Shown here one piece after another: positions 10,501-18,256 of a stretch of 53,139 bases of DNA (position 1 is the first letter of the stretch; each line of letters begins with the position of its first letter). Origin of the DNA: Oscillospiraceae bacterium (GTDB taxonomy: Bacteria; Bacillota; Clostridia; Oscillospirales; Oscillospiraceae); contig CADBKO010000020.1 of assembly GCA_902795345.1 (NCBI GenBank), forward strand, positions 1 to 53,139, read 5' to 3'. The notes beneath the pieces are model-generated. The model did not search any database, was not told the origin of the DNA, and saw only the letters and a program-made list of their open reading frames with translations. Both the position numbers and the translations under genes were made by a program.

Positions 10501-10655
10501 CGCTGCTCGCCCATGACCCAGCAGATGGCGTCGGAAATATTCGATTTTCCGCTTCCGTTCGGTCCCACGATGGCGATGACCCGCTTGTCAAAGGGGAGGA
10601 TCACCTTCTCGGGGAAGGATTTGAAGCCCTGGATCTCAAGCGCCTTTAAATACAA
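7575..10655 (-). CDS. smc: SMC N-terminal, coiled-coil and hinge segment (ends at premature TAA)
   Basis: First 1026 residues of the SMC chromosome-condensation ATPase. It starts with IQGFKSFPEK and Walker A GPNGSGKSNISDAICWV, followed by the Q-loop region, a long coiled coil full of Glu/Lys/Ala heptads, a hinge around residues 500-660 (HIHGTVSELI ... INAGGSMTGG), and the returning coiled coil. It stops at TAA (7575-7577) just before the C-terminal head, so alone it cannot bind ATP in the complete head. The distance from the end of the coiled coil to the IFRVEF segment appears about two residues shorter than in other SMC proteins I recall, which hints at a small local sequence change as well as the stop. 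Confidence 0.93.
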   Translation of the reverse strand: MYLKALEIQGFKSFPEKVILPFDKRVIAIVGPNGSGKSNISDAICWVMGEQRTRTLRGAKMEDVIFGGTAQRGPSGFAQVSLILDNADRSLKADADEVAITRRYYRSGESEYYINKQSVRLKDVNELLMDTGLGRDGYSLVGQGRVDEILAAKSADRREVFEEAAGISKYRHKKEETERKLEKTGENLLRVGDKISELELQVEPLRKQAEAAKKYLLLRDELRGLEISLWMDALDKLTERTRALNQAYDEVSASLGEQKEALEGLYQESERCSEGIRGADEAAEELRERISQGEKRVSALEAEKAALEAEQQNNLGSIRRLEEEQSRQSEREAELRDKLAERKAQLVSLEGELAELEKKRSALFADTGAAASAVDEASAKLESLLKRSAAEESAAAAEDARRTALQSSLDSLRLRREAAQAELEEQKRRLEAEEAALKETEEQLEAQREAAASAANTCRGYALRLSARRQKLDEVTEELRSARMEESNARSRADLLADMEREYEGFSRAVRVVMRERDRGNLKHIHGTVSELIRTEDKYTVAIETALGNGLQSIVVDREEDGKAAINLLKRQDAGRATFLPMSAMHGSELREQGLEQTPGVEGIASRLVQFDEAYRGIILYQLGRTVVARDLDAAIAVSRKFGGRLRIVTLDGQLINAGGSMTGGSAAKNVGALSRANELERLRKRLSELEEKLRKLASDRAALEKEAANAAFAAETAEGEKRSAEDACLKLEGELGQRQALTEALHQSAENMEKSLLAGQKEEQDLLAADKEAEENAARHRAEAMALQEEAAAGTLDRKSLSDKLEALRENASGLQAKEAALRSEIAGAKQGMEEWQQLLLAYSGDRESREALKAELSEKNESLRGEMDALHERAEAEKAETDKLRPRLSETMLLRQDYEGRRSKADKAAQDMNRSINELERQFAQLEQRKAAADMEEKQLLDKLWDNYELSRSAAARQRQPLENLSQAQKRAAQIRREMNAMGSPNLGAIEEFERVNERYTFLTGQRDDIEKARDELLQIVSSG

Positions 10656-10707
10656 TTGCTTACCGCTCCGTTTTCACTTCATTGGCATATATAGCCATAG
10701 TCGAAGT

Positions 10708-10736
10708 ATTTTACTACAATATCTCCGAAATTTCAA
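10708..10736 (-). promoter_or_regulatory. Predicted sigma-A promoter for smc
   Basis: On the minus strand TTGAAA (10731-10736) and TAAAAT (10708-10713) are separated by exactly 17 bases. The element lies at the end of the radical SAM gene, and about 50 bases before smc, in the only non-coding gap in this part of the operon. Confidence 0.45.
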
Positions 10737-11721
10737 CGGTTTCCGGCGGAAAAGCGCCGCCCGAAACGGAAATCTCTTCCAGGCCGAATTCCCAGCGCAG
10801 GGCCAGGAGGTTCGCCTGCTTCCGCCCGGTCATGACGGACACGCGGTTTTCCGCCACCAGCAGCCTCACCCGTCTGCCCAGGCGGGGGGCCTCGCGCAGC
10901 TTTTCCCTGGCCAGGTCCAGATACAGCCTGCCGTAAACCAGCTCCCCCAGGGCGGGATGATAGGCCCCGCCCACCGCCTCCCCGCCGGAGAGGGTCTCCG
11001 TGGGGTTCAGCCCCAGGCGCAGGATGGGGATGCCCGCTCTGCGGAACAGGGCTGCGATGGGCGCGCAGGTCTCCACCGCGTCGGACACGGTATGGGCCCG
11101 GTATCTCCCGGCCCGCCACGCTTTTTCCAGGGCCGTGCCCCGGAGGATCACCGTGGGATAGATGCGCACCCCCTCGGGCCCCAGGGCGGCGACGGCCTGA
11201 GCCGTGCGCAGGTCGCTTTCCGGGTCTGCGCCGGGCAGTCCGGTCATCATCTGCAAAATGAGCTGCATCCCCGCAGCATGCACCAAGTCCGCTGCTTCGG
11301 CGGTGTCCGCGGCGGTATGGCCCCGCCCGGATAGGCGCAGGACCCGGTCGTCCATGCTCTGGGCCCCCAGCTCCACCGTCTCCACCCCATAGGATTTCAG
11401 CATCCGGAGCTTATCCTCCGTCACGGCGTCGGGCCGGGTGGAGACCCGGAGGGAGCGGAGGAAGCCTTCCTCCCGATAGGGCTGCGCCGCCTCCAGCAAA
11501 GCGCGCTGCGTCTCCTCCGGCACAGCGGTGAAGCTGCCCCCGTAAAAGGCCAGCTCCGCCCCCTCCGTCTTTCCCCTCGCCTCCTCCAGCGCCCGGACCA
11601 CGTCCTCCGGCCCGGCAGGACGAAGGCTGCCCGAAATCGTGCGTTGATTGCAGAAAACGCAGTCATTCGGACAGCCCAAATGGGGGACGAAAACGGGGAT
11701 GATGCGGTTCTTCGCCGTCAT
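10714..11721 (-). CDS. Radical SAM protein, Elp3-related
   Basis: A 335-aa radical SAM enzyme. The iron-sulfur cluster motif is in HLGCPNDCVFCNQ (Cys-x3-Cys-x2-Cys, residues about 16-23), and AFYGGSFTA is the SAM-binding GGE-like segment. VSTRPDA, ELGAQSMDD and LILQMMTGLPG match the Elp3-like core of uncharacterized Firmicutes proteins that sit between rnc and smc. There is no acetyltransferase domain, so it is not a full Elp3. The start overlaps the rnc stop by four bases (ATGA). The substrate is unknown; RNA modification is a guess from its position. Confidence 0.85.
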   Translation of the reverse strand: MTAKNRIIPVFVPHLGCPNDCVFCNQRTISGSLRPAGPEDVVRALEEARGKTEGAELAFYGGSFTAVPEETQRALLEAAQPYREEGFLRSLRVSTRPDAVTEDKLRMLKSYGVETVELGAQSMDDRVLRLSGRGHTAADTAEAADLVHAAGMQLILQMMTGLPGADPESDLRTAQAVAALGPEGVRIYPTVILRGTALEKAWRAGRYRAHTVSDAVETCAPIAALFRRAGIPILRLGLNPTETLSGGEAVGGAYHPALGELVYGRLYLDLAREKLREAPRLGRRVRLLVAENRVSVMTGRKQANLLALRWEFGLEEISVSGGAFPPETVEISEIL

Positions 11722-12401
11722 GCCTTTTTCTCCCGAAAGCGCTCGTAGGCAGCCTGGGCGGCGGCCTGCTCCGCTTCCTTCTTACTGAATCCGCTGCCTT
11801 CCCCGGCCACTTCGCCGCCGTAGATCACCTGGGCGGTGAAGACCTTGCGGTGGTCCGGCCCGCTCTCCCCTGCCATGCGGTAGGTCGGCGCGGCGATGCC
11901 CACGCTCTGCACGGCCTCCTGGAGCAGCGTCTTGTAATCATGCTTCGCGGCGGCGGCCTTCCGGATCTTGGGCAGGATGGTCCGCCCCAGGAATGCCCGG
12001 GCAGCTTCCTCCCCGCCGTCCAGATAAATGGCGGCCAGCACGGCCTCGAAGGCGTCCGCGATCATGCTGGGGCGCTGATGGCCCCCGCCCATGGCCTCTC
12101 CCTTGCTGAGGCGCAGATGCTCCCCCAGGCCCAGAGGCGCGGCGGATTCCACCAGGCTGGCTTCGCACACCAGTTCTGCCCGGAGGCGGGTCATCTCCCC
12201 TTCCGGCTTGTCCCCATAGGTCTGGAACAGCGCCTCCGCCACCACGAAGCCCAGGATGGAATCCCCCAGGAATTCCAGCCGCTCGTTGCAGCCCTTGTGC
12301 CCCAGGCCCCGCTCATTGGACCAGGAGGAATGGGTCAGCGCCAGCGCCAGCAGCTCCGGGTCCCGGAAGGTGTAGCCCAGCTTCTTTTCCAGCTCAGACA
12401 C
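11718..12401 (-). CDS. rnc: Ribonuclease III
   Basis: Double-strand-specific endoribonuclease that processes rRNA precursors and mRNA. The 227-aa product carries the catalytic signature ERLEFLGDSILGFVV, the distal acidic segment ADAFEAVLAAIYLD (with the metal-binding Asp and Glu), and a C-terminal double-stranded RNA-binding domain ending in GSGFSKKEAEQAAAQAAYE. It overlaps the end of plsX by eight bases. The order plsX-rnc-smc-ftsY is typical of Firmicutes, though the usual fab genes and acpP between plsX and rnc are absent here. Confidence 0.96.
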   Translation of the reverse strand: MSELEKKLGYTFRDPELLALALTHSSWSNERGLGHKGCNERLEFLGDSILGFVVAEALFQTYGDKPEGEMTRLRAELVCEASLVESAAPLGLGEHLRLSKGEAMGGGHQRPSMIADAFEAVLAAIYLDGGEEAARAFLGRTILPKIRKAAAAKHDYKTLLQEAVQSVGIAAPTYRMAGESGPDHRKVFTAQVIYGGEVAGEGSGFSKKEAEQAAAQAAYERFREKKA

Positions 12402-13425
12402 GGTCCGCCTCCGCCTGCGCGCCGTCCGCCAGCAGGGCGCTCAGTTCCCCGGCCAGATCGGCGGAGGCCAGCTTGGAAGCCTGCCGGATGGCGGAGCAGA
12501 CGGCCTTAGCGTTGCTGGAGCCGTGGGCCTTCACCACAGGCTTGTTGATGCCCAGGAAGACGGTGCCGCCCACCTCGGTATAGTCCATGCTCTTCTTGAA
12601 TTCCTTGAGTCCGCCCTTCACCAGGGCCCCGGCCAGCTTGCTCAGGCCGTTTTTGTAAAAGACCTGCTTGAGGCCGTCCCCCATGTAGATGGCGGTGCCC
12701 TCGATGGCCTTGAGCATCACGTTGCCGCTGAAGCCGTCGGTCACCAGCACGTCGCAGACGCCGTTGAAGACATCCCGGGCTTCCACGTTGCCCACGAAAT
12801 TCAGCTTGCCTTCCCGGGCGTCCCGGCTGAGGAGGGCAAAGGTCTCCTTCTGCAGAGGCCCGCCCTTGGTATCCTCGGCGCCGATATTCAGCAGGCCGAT
12901 GCGGGGATCCTTCCTGCCCAGATAGCTCTGCGCCAGGACCTTGCCCATATAGGCAAACTGCTGGAGGTATTCGGAGGAACACTCGGAGTTAGCCCCGCAG
13001 TCGATGAGGATGCAGCCCCCCGTCCGGGAGGGCAGGATGGGCGCCAGGGCCGCCCGCCGGATGCCCCGGACCCGCTTGACCACCAGCGTCGCGCCGGAGA
13101 GGAGGGCGCCGGTGCTCCCTGCGCTGACGGCGGCGTCCGCCTCCCCGTCCCGCAGCTTATAGAGCATGACGGCCATGGACGAATCCTTCTTGTCCCGGAC
13201 CGCCCGGGCCGGATCGTCCTCCATGGTCACCACGTCGGAGGCGTTGGCGATCTCCAGGCCCTTGGGCAGGTTCTGCAGGCCCAGTTCCTGCACGCAGCGG
13301 AGGATGGCCTCCGCATTGCCCACCAGGATGATCTCCGCGCCCACTTCCTCCACGGCCTGTATCGCGCCCTTGACGATCTCCATCGGGGCGTTGTCGCCGC
13401 CCATGGCGTCCACAATGATCTTCAT
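12394..13425 (-). CDS. plsX: Phosphate acyltransferase PlsX
   Basis: Converts acyl-ACP and phosphate to acyl-phosphate, the donor for PlsY in phospholipid synthesis. The 343-aa product begins with the diagnostic IIVDAMGGDNAP, followed by GNAEAI, SSMAVMLYKLRDGEADAAVSAGSTGALL (family core, split here for length), IDCGAN and VTDGFSGNVMLKAIEG. It starts 15 bases after trmFO ends and overlaps rnc downstream. Confidence 0.96.
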   Translation of the reverse strand: MKIIVDAMGGDNAPMEIVKGAIQAVEEVGAEIILVGNAEAILRCVQELGLQNLPKGLEIANASDVVTMEDDPARAVRDKKDSSMAVMLYKLRDGEADAAVSAGSTGALLSGATLVVKRVRGIRRAALAPILPSRTGGCILIDCGANSECSSEYLQQFAYMGKVLAQSYLGRKDPRIGLLNIGAEDTKGGPLQKETFALLSRDAREGKLNFVGNVEARDVFNGVCDVLVTDGFSGNVMLKAIEGTAIYMGDGLKQVFYKNGLSKLAGALVKGGLKEFKKSMDYTEVGGTVFLGINKPVVKAHGSSNAKAVCSAIRQASKLASADLAGELSALLADGAQAEADRV

Positions 13426-13440
13426 ATGCCTATTCCTCCG

Positions 13441-14745
13441 TCACGCTTTGTCCAGCCCGGCGATCACGTCCAGCGCCCGCCGGCTGAGCAGCGCATTCTT
13501 GTTTCTCTTTCCCCGCACCCGGTATCCCAGGGGCTCGATGATGCCGAAGTTCACATTCATAGGCTGGAAATCGGCAACGCTGGGGTCGCTGACATAGGCT
13601 GCCAGGGCCCCGATGGCCGTCTGCCGGGTGAAATCCAGGGGCTCCTTCCCCGCCAGCTCCCGGGCCGTCTGCAAGCCGCAGAGGAGGCCGGAGGCGGCGG
13701 ATTCCACATAGCCCTCCACGCCGGTGATCTGACCGGCGAAACGGATCCTCGGCTGGGCCTTCAGCCGGTACTGCCCGTCCAGATGCTGGGGCGAATCGAT
13801 GTAGGTATTGCGGTGCATGACCCCGTAGCGCACGAACTCCGCGTCGTGCAGGGCGGGGATCATGGAAAAGACCCGCTTCTGCTCTCCGAAGGTCAGGTGG
13901 GTCTGGAAGCCCACGATGTTGTAGAGGCTCCCCTCGAAGTTGTCCCGCCGCAGCTGCACCACGGCGTAGGGCTCCCGCCCGGTGGCGGGGTCCGTGATGC
14001 CCCGGGGCTTCAGGGGCCCGTAGCGCAGGGTGTCCACGCCCCGCCGGGCCATGACCTCCACGGGCATGCAGCCCTCGAATACGCCACTATCCTCGAAGCC
14101 GTGGACATGGGCTTCCTTCGCGGAAGCCAGCTCCCGGTGAAAGGCTTCGTACTCTTCCTTCGTCATGGGGCAGTTGACATAATCCGCGTTCCCCTTGCCA
14201 TAGCGGGAGGCGAAGAAGGCGCGGTCCATATCCACGCTTTCCATGGTGACGATGGGGGCGGCGGCGTCGTAGAAATGCAGGTCCGCATGGCCCCCCAGAA
14301 GGGCCAGCAGCTTGTCCGTCAGCCCGTCCGAGGTGAGGGGCCCCGTGGCGAAGATCACGATCCCCTCGGGGATCTCCGTGACCTCACCCGGGATGATCTC
14401 CACGTCGGGCAGGGCACGGACAGCCTCCGTGACGCTCGTTTCAAAGCCCTTGCGGTCCACCGCCAGGGCGCTGCCCGCCTCCACCCGGTTAGCATCCGCG
14501 CAGCGGATGATGAGGGAATCCAGCTGCCGCATCTCCTCCTTCAGGAGGCCCACGGCGTTCACCGGGTCGGCGGAACGGAGGGAATTGGAGCAGACCAGCT
14601 CGGCGAAGTTATCCGACACGTGGGCGGGGCTCTTTTTTTCCGGCTTCATCTCACACAGACGCACGGGGATCCCCCGGCGGCTCAGCTGCCAGACGGCCTC
14701 GCAGCCCGCGAGGCCCGCCCCCACCACGGTCACGGCGGGGATCAT
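13441..14745 (-). CDS. trmFO: Folate/FAD-dependent tRNA m5U54 methyltransferase TrmFO
   Basis: Uses methylenetetrahydrofolate and FADH2 to methylate U54 in the tRNA T loop. The 434-aa product has the FAD-binding start VTVVGAGLAGCEAVWQL and the TrmFO-specific MKPEKKSPAHVSDNFAELVC region, then ALAVDRKGF and the GQITGVEGYVESAASG segment. It overlaps the topA stop by four bases (ATGA), and topA-trmFO is a common Firmicutes pair. Confidence 0.96.
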   Translation of the reverse strand: MIPAVTVVGAGLAGCEAVWQLSRRGIPVRLCEMKPEKKSPAHVSDNFAELVCSNSLRSADPVNAVGLLKEEMRQLDSLIIRCADANRVEAGSALAVDRKGFETSVTEAVRALPDVEIIPGEVTEIPEGIVIFATGPLTSDGLTDKLLALLGGHADLHFYDAAAPIVTMESVDMDRAFFASRYGKGNADYVNCPMTKEEYEAFHRELASAKEAHVHGFEDSGVFEGCMPVEVMARRGVDTLRYGPLKPRGITDPATGREPYAVVQLRRDNFEGSLYNIVGFQTHLTFGEQKRVFSMIPALHDAEFVRYGVMHRNTYIDSPQHLDGQYRLKAQPRIRFAGQITGVEGYVESAASGLLCGLQTARELAGKEPLDFTRQTAIGALAAYVSDPSVADFQPMNVNFGIIEPLGYRVRGKRNKNALLSRRALDVIAGLDKA

Positions 14746-17045
14746 TCCTTCTCCTCCGTCTTTTTCCGGGCGGTCTTTTTTGCTGTCGCAGCGGTCTTTT
14801 TCGCCCCAGCCTTTTTCGCGGCCGTTTTGCCCTTGGCCGCCGTCTTTCCGGCGGCGGGCTTTTTCTCCGCGGCGGCGGTTTTCTTATCGGCGGCGGCAGC
14901 CTTCGTCTCGGCGGTCTCCACCGCGGCTTCGCCGCCCTCGGCGGTCTTTTTCTTATAGCCCCGCTTATCCTCGGGCAGGAAGTTGGGGCACTCCTCGTTG
15001 ATGCAGAAGGGCTTGCGGTAGCCCCGTCCGGAGCGCTTGAACATGGTCTTGCCGCACTCGGGGCAATCGTCCTTCACGGGCACGTCCCAGGTCATGAAGC
15101 CGCAGTCGGAAACGAATTCGCAGGCATAGTAGGTGTAGCCCTTCTTGCTGGTGCGCTTGAGGATGCGCCCGCCGCACTTGGGGCAGCGGCCCGGCATCTC
15201 GATGACGATGGGCTTGGTGAAGGTGCACTCCGGGTAGCCGGGGCAGCCCAGGAAGCGCCCGAAGCGGCTGGATTTCACCACCAAATTCTTCCCGCAGTTG
15301 GGGCAGATCTCATCCGTCACCTCGTCGGGCACCTTGATGCGCACGCCCTTGAGGCCCTCCTCCGCGTCGCTGAGCTCCTTGCTGAAATCCCCATAGAAAT
15401 CGCTGAGGACATTCTTCCAGGGCTTTTCCCCTTCTTCCACCCGGTCCAGCTGGGCTTCCATATTGGCGGTGAACTGCACGTCCACGATATTGCCGAAGCG
15501 GTCCTCCATGAATTTGGTGACCGTCTCGCCCAGGGCGGTGGGCCTCAGCTGCTTGCCCTCCTTCACCACATACTCCCGGTCCAGGATGGTGGAGACGGTG
15601 GGGGCGTAGGTGCTGGGGCGGCCGATGCCCTTTTCCTCCATGGCGCGGATCAGGGTATCCTCCGTGTAGCGGGCGGGGGGCTGGGTGAATTTCTGCTCCT
15701 CCTTCAGCTTCCGCAGGGTGAGCTCGTCCCCCTCCCGGAGGAGCGGCAGGGTCTTCACCTTCTCCTCCTCGTCCTTCTGGGAATCGTATACCTTGGTGAA
15801 GCCGGGGAATTTCAGCTGGGAGGCGGCGGCCTTGAAGACATGGCCCGCGCTAACGACGTCCACCGCCACGTTGTCATAGACGGCGTTGGCCATCTGGGAG
15901 GCCACGAAGCGCCGCCAGATGAGGCGGTAGAGCCGGTACTGCTCCTCCGTCAGATCCTTCCGGATCTTCTCCGGGGTCAGCTCCACATTGGCGGGGCGGA
16001 TGGCCTCGTGGGCGTCCTGGGCGTTCTTCCCCGTGCGGAATACCCGGCCCTTTTCGGGATAAAACTCCTTGCCGTATTCCCGCTGGATGAAGGCCTTGGC
16101 AGCCGCCGCAGCCTCGGCGGAGATGCGCAGGGAGTCGGTTCGCATATAGGTGATGAGGCCCGCGCTGTCCTGCCCGTCCACGGGCAGGCCTTCATAGAGG
16201 GCCTGGGCCACGGCCATGGTGCGCCGGGGCGTCATGTTCAGGCGGCGGGAAGCCTCCTGCTGCAGGGTGGAGGTGATGAAGGGGGCCGCGGGAGAGCGGG
16301 GCTTGTCCGTGCGCTTGACGGACTTCACCGTGAAGGGGGCGTCCTTCACCGCGTCCATGACCTCGTCCACCTCGGCGCGGCTGCGCAGCTCCTTCTTTTT
16401 CTTCTCGGTCCCGTAGTAGTGGGCGGTGAAGGTCTCCTGGGAGCCCGAAGCGCTGAGCAGCGCGTCCAGCAGCCAGTATTCCTCCGGCACGAAGGCGCGG
16501 ATCTCCTCCTCCCGGTCCACCACCAGCCGCGTCACCACGGACTGCACCCGCCCGGCGGAAAGGCCCCGGCGGATCTTCGTCCACAGGAGGGGGCTCAGCT
16601 TATAGCCCACGATCCGGTCCAGGATGCGCCGGGCCTGCTGGGCGTCCACCAGCCCCATGTCGATGCTGCGGGGCTTTTTGATGCCCTCCAGCACCACGTT
16701 TTTGGTGATCTCGTTGAAGGTGACCCGGAGGGTCTTTTCCGGGGGCAGCTCCAGCAGCTCGCAGAGATGCCAGGAGATGGCCTCCCCTTCCCGGTCCGGG
16801 TCGGTAGCCAGGTAGACCCGGTCCGCCTTGGCCGCTTCCTCCTTCAGCTTTTCGATGGTCTCCTCCCGGTTGGGGATGGGGCGGTAATCCGGCACGAAGC
16901 CGGCTTCGATATCCACGCCCAGGGTGCTCTTGGGAAGGTCCCGAAGATGGCCCATGCAGGCGGTGACCCGATAATCCGGGCCCAGGTATTTCTCGATGGT
17001 CTTAGCCTTCGTGGGGGATTCCATGATGACCAGTGATTTTCCCAT
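14742..17045 (-). CDS. topA: DNA topoisomerase I with basic C-terminal tail
   Basis: Type IA topoisomerase that relaxes negative supercoils. The TOPRIM domain starts at LVIMESPTKAKTIEKYL; the nucleophile Tyr lies in GLITYMRTDSLR. Three C-terminal zinc-ribbon modules follow (CPNCGKN ... CPGYPEC; CPKCGGR ... CEFVSDCG; CPECGKT ... CINEECP). The last 65 or so residues are an Ala/Lys-rich repeat tail resembling histone H1, which probably adds non-specific DNA binding. At 767 aa it is complete. The ATG at 17045 is preceded by AAGGAG and GGAGG on the minus strand. Confidence 0.97.
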   Translation of the reverse strand: MGKSLVIMESPTKAKTIEKYLGPDYRVTACMGHLRDLPKSTLGVDIEAGFVPDYRPIPNREETIEKLKEEAAKADRVYLATDPDREGEAISWHLCELLELPPEKTLRVTFNEITKNVVLEGIKKPRSIDMGLVDAQQARRILDRIVGYKLSPLLWTKIRRGLSAGRVQSVVTRLVVDREEEIRAFVPEEYWLLDALLSASGSQETFTAHYYGTEKKKKELRSRAEVDEVMDAVKDAPFTVKSVKRTDKPRSPAAPFITSTLQQEASRRLNMTPRRTMAVAQALYEGLPVDGQDSAGLITYMRTDSLRISAEAAAAAKAFIQREYGKEFYPEKGRVFRTGKNAQDAHEAIRPANVELTPEKIRKDLTEEQYRLYRLIWRRFVASQMANAVYDNVAVDVVSAGHVFKAAASQLKFPGFTKVYDSQKDEEEKVKTLPLLREGDELTLRKLKEEQKFTQPPARYTEDTLIRAMEEKGIGRPSTYAPTVSTILDREYVVKEGKQLRPTALGETVTKFMEDRFGNIVDVQFTANMEAQLDRVEEGEKPWKNVLSDFYGDFSKELSDAEEGLKGVRIKVPDEVTDEICPNCGKNLVVKSSRFGRFLGCPGYPECTFTKPIVIEMPGRCPKCGGRILKRTSKKGYTYYACEFVSDCGFMTWDVPVKDDCPECGKTMFKRSGRGYRKPFCINEECPNFLPEDKRGYKKKTAEGGEAAVETAETKAAAADKKTAAAEKKPAAGKTAAKGKTAAKKAGAKKTAATAKKTARKKTEEKE

Positions 17046-17083
17046 TGTCCTCCGACGCTCCTTGATCTATCTCGGCCTTGAGA

Positions 17084-18256
17084 CTATTGAAAACGGACCA
17101 GAAGCCGATACCTGCCGTTTTCCTCCCGCACATAGCCCTTGAGAAGCAGCATGGTGAGGGCGGCCATGGCGCTCTGGGCGCTGAGACCGCTTTGGCGGAT
17201 AAGCTCGTCCTTGTAGCAGGCGCCGCCAGCAAGGACCTCCACGGCCTTCAATTCCGGCTCCGTCAAGCTCTCCAATTGTTCTGATAGTGAACTATAATCT
17301 ACGCTTTCATCCTTGTCAATAGCTTCTTTTGTCGGTTTTTCCCCGCTTTCCGCCCCGATCCGGGCCGCTTTCCGCAGGAGGTCCGGGTAGCGGAAGCCAT
17401 ATTCCTCCAGGATGTCCGCCCCGCTGCGGATGAGCTGGGCCCCGTCCCGGATGAGGGCGTTGGAGCCCTGGAAGCCGGGGTCGTCCACCGCGCCGGGGAC
17501 CACGAACACGTCCCTTCCCTGCTCCTGGGCATGGGCGGCGGTGATGAGGGCGCCGCTTCTGGCCGGGGCCTCCACCACGGTGACGCCCAGGCTGAGGCCG
17601 CTGATGATGCGGTTGCGGCGGGGGAAGCTGTAACGGGTGGCGGTGCTGCCGGGCGGGTATTCGCTCACCAGGGTCCCCGTGCGCTCCACGGCTTCCTGGA
17701 GCTGGGTGTTCCAGGCGGGATAGACCACATCCACGCCCGTTCCCAGCACGGCGATCACCGTGCCGCGGGCTTCCAGAGCGCCCTTGGCGGCGGCGCTGTC
17801 GATGCCCTCCGCCAGGCCGGTTACGACCACGCCGCCCTTTTCCGTCAGCTCGGCGGCGATGCGCGATGCTGTGTCCTTCCCGTAGGCGGATGCCTTTCTC
17901 GTCCCCACCACGCCGATGCAGAGCCTGTCGTCCACAGGCGGCAGCTTACCTTTAATATAAATCACCGGAGGCGGGTCCTCGATGCTCCGCAGCCGGTCCG
18001 GATAATCCGCGTCCTGAAGGCAGAGGATGCCCACGCCCATTTTCCGGCAGCGCTCCTCGATGGCCTCGGCCTCGGAAATATCCTTGTTCTTCAGCGCCCG
18101 CAGGTCCGCGTCCCGCAGGCCTTCCACCCCACGCAGGTCGGCAGGTTGTGCCAGGAACAGCTCCCTTGCCGAGCCCACGGAGCGCAGGCAGCGCCGGGCG
18201 ATCCGTGGGCTGACGCCCGACTGGGCCAGCCAGAGCCAATAGCGAAGATCAGACAT
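17084..18256 (-). CDS. dprA: DNA-processing protein DprA
   Basis: DprA loads RecA on incoming single strands in natural transformation and also occurs in non-competent species. The 390-aa product has an N-terminal helix-hairpin-like region, the Rossmann core (CIGVVGTRKASAYG, VTGLAEGID, AVLGTGVD, FPRRNRIISGLS, GALITA, VPGAVDDPGFQGSNALI) and a C-terminal winged helix (LTEPELKAVEVL ... GYVREENGRYRL). I place the start at the ATG at 18256, which overlaps the upstream methyltransferase stop by eight bases; longer upstream reading in this frame lacks family similarity. topA follows 38 bases downstream. Confidence 0.95.
   Translation of the reverse strand: MSDLRYWLWLAQSGVSPRIARRCLRSVGSARELFLAQPADLRGVEGLRDADLRALKNKDISEAEAIEERCRKMGVGILCLQDADYPDRLRSIEDPPPVIYIKGKLPPVDDRLCIGVVGTRKASAYGKDTASRIAAELTEKGGVVVTGLAEGIDSAAAKGALEARGTVIAVLGTGVDVVYPAWNTQLQEAVERTGTLVSEYPPGSTATRYSFPRRNRIISGLSLGVTVVEAPARSGALITAAHAQEQGRDVFVVPGAVDDPGFQGSNALIRDGAQLIRSGADILEEYGFRYPDLLRKAARIGAESGEKPTKEAIDKDESVDYSSLSEQLESLTEPELKAVEVLAGGACYKDELIRQSGLSAQSAMAALTMLLLKGYVREENGRYRLLVRFQ

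Noticed and set aside
11718..13425. A missing acpP or fab gene between plsX and rnc
   Set aside because: plsX and rnc overlap by eight bases, so there is no room for another gene; these genes must be elsewhere.
12523..14958. Long plus-strand open frame opposite plsX and trmFO
   Set aside because: Mirror frame of two well-conserved genes; no start signal or recognisable domain.
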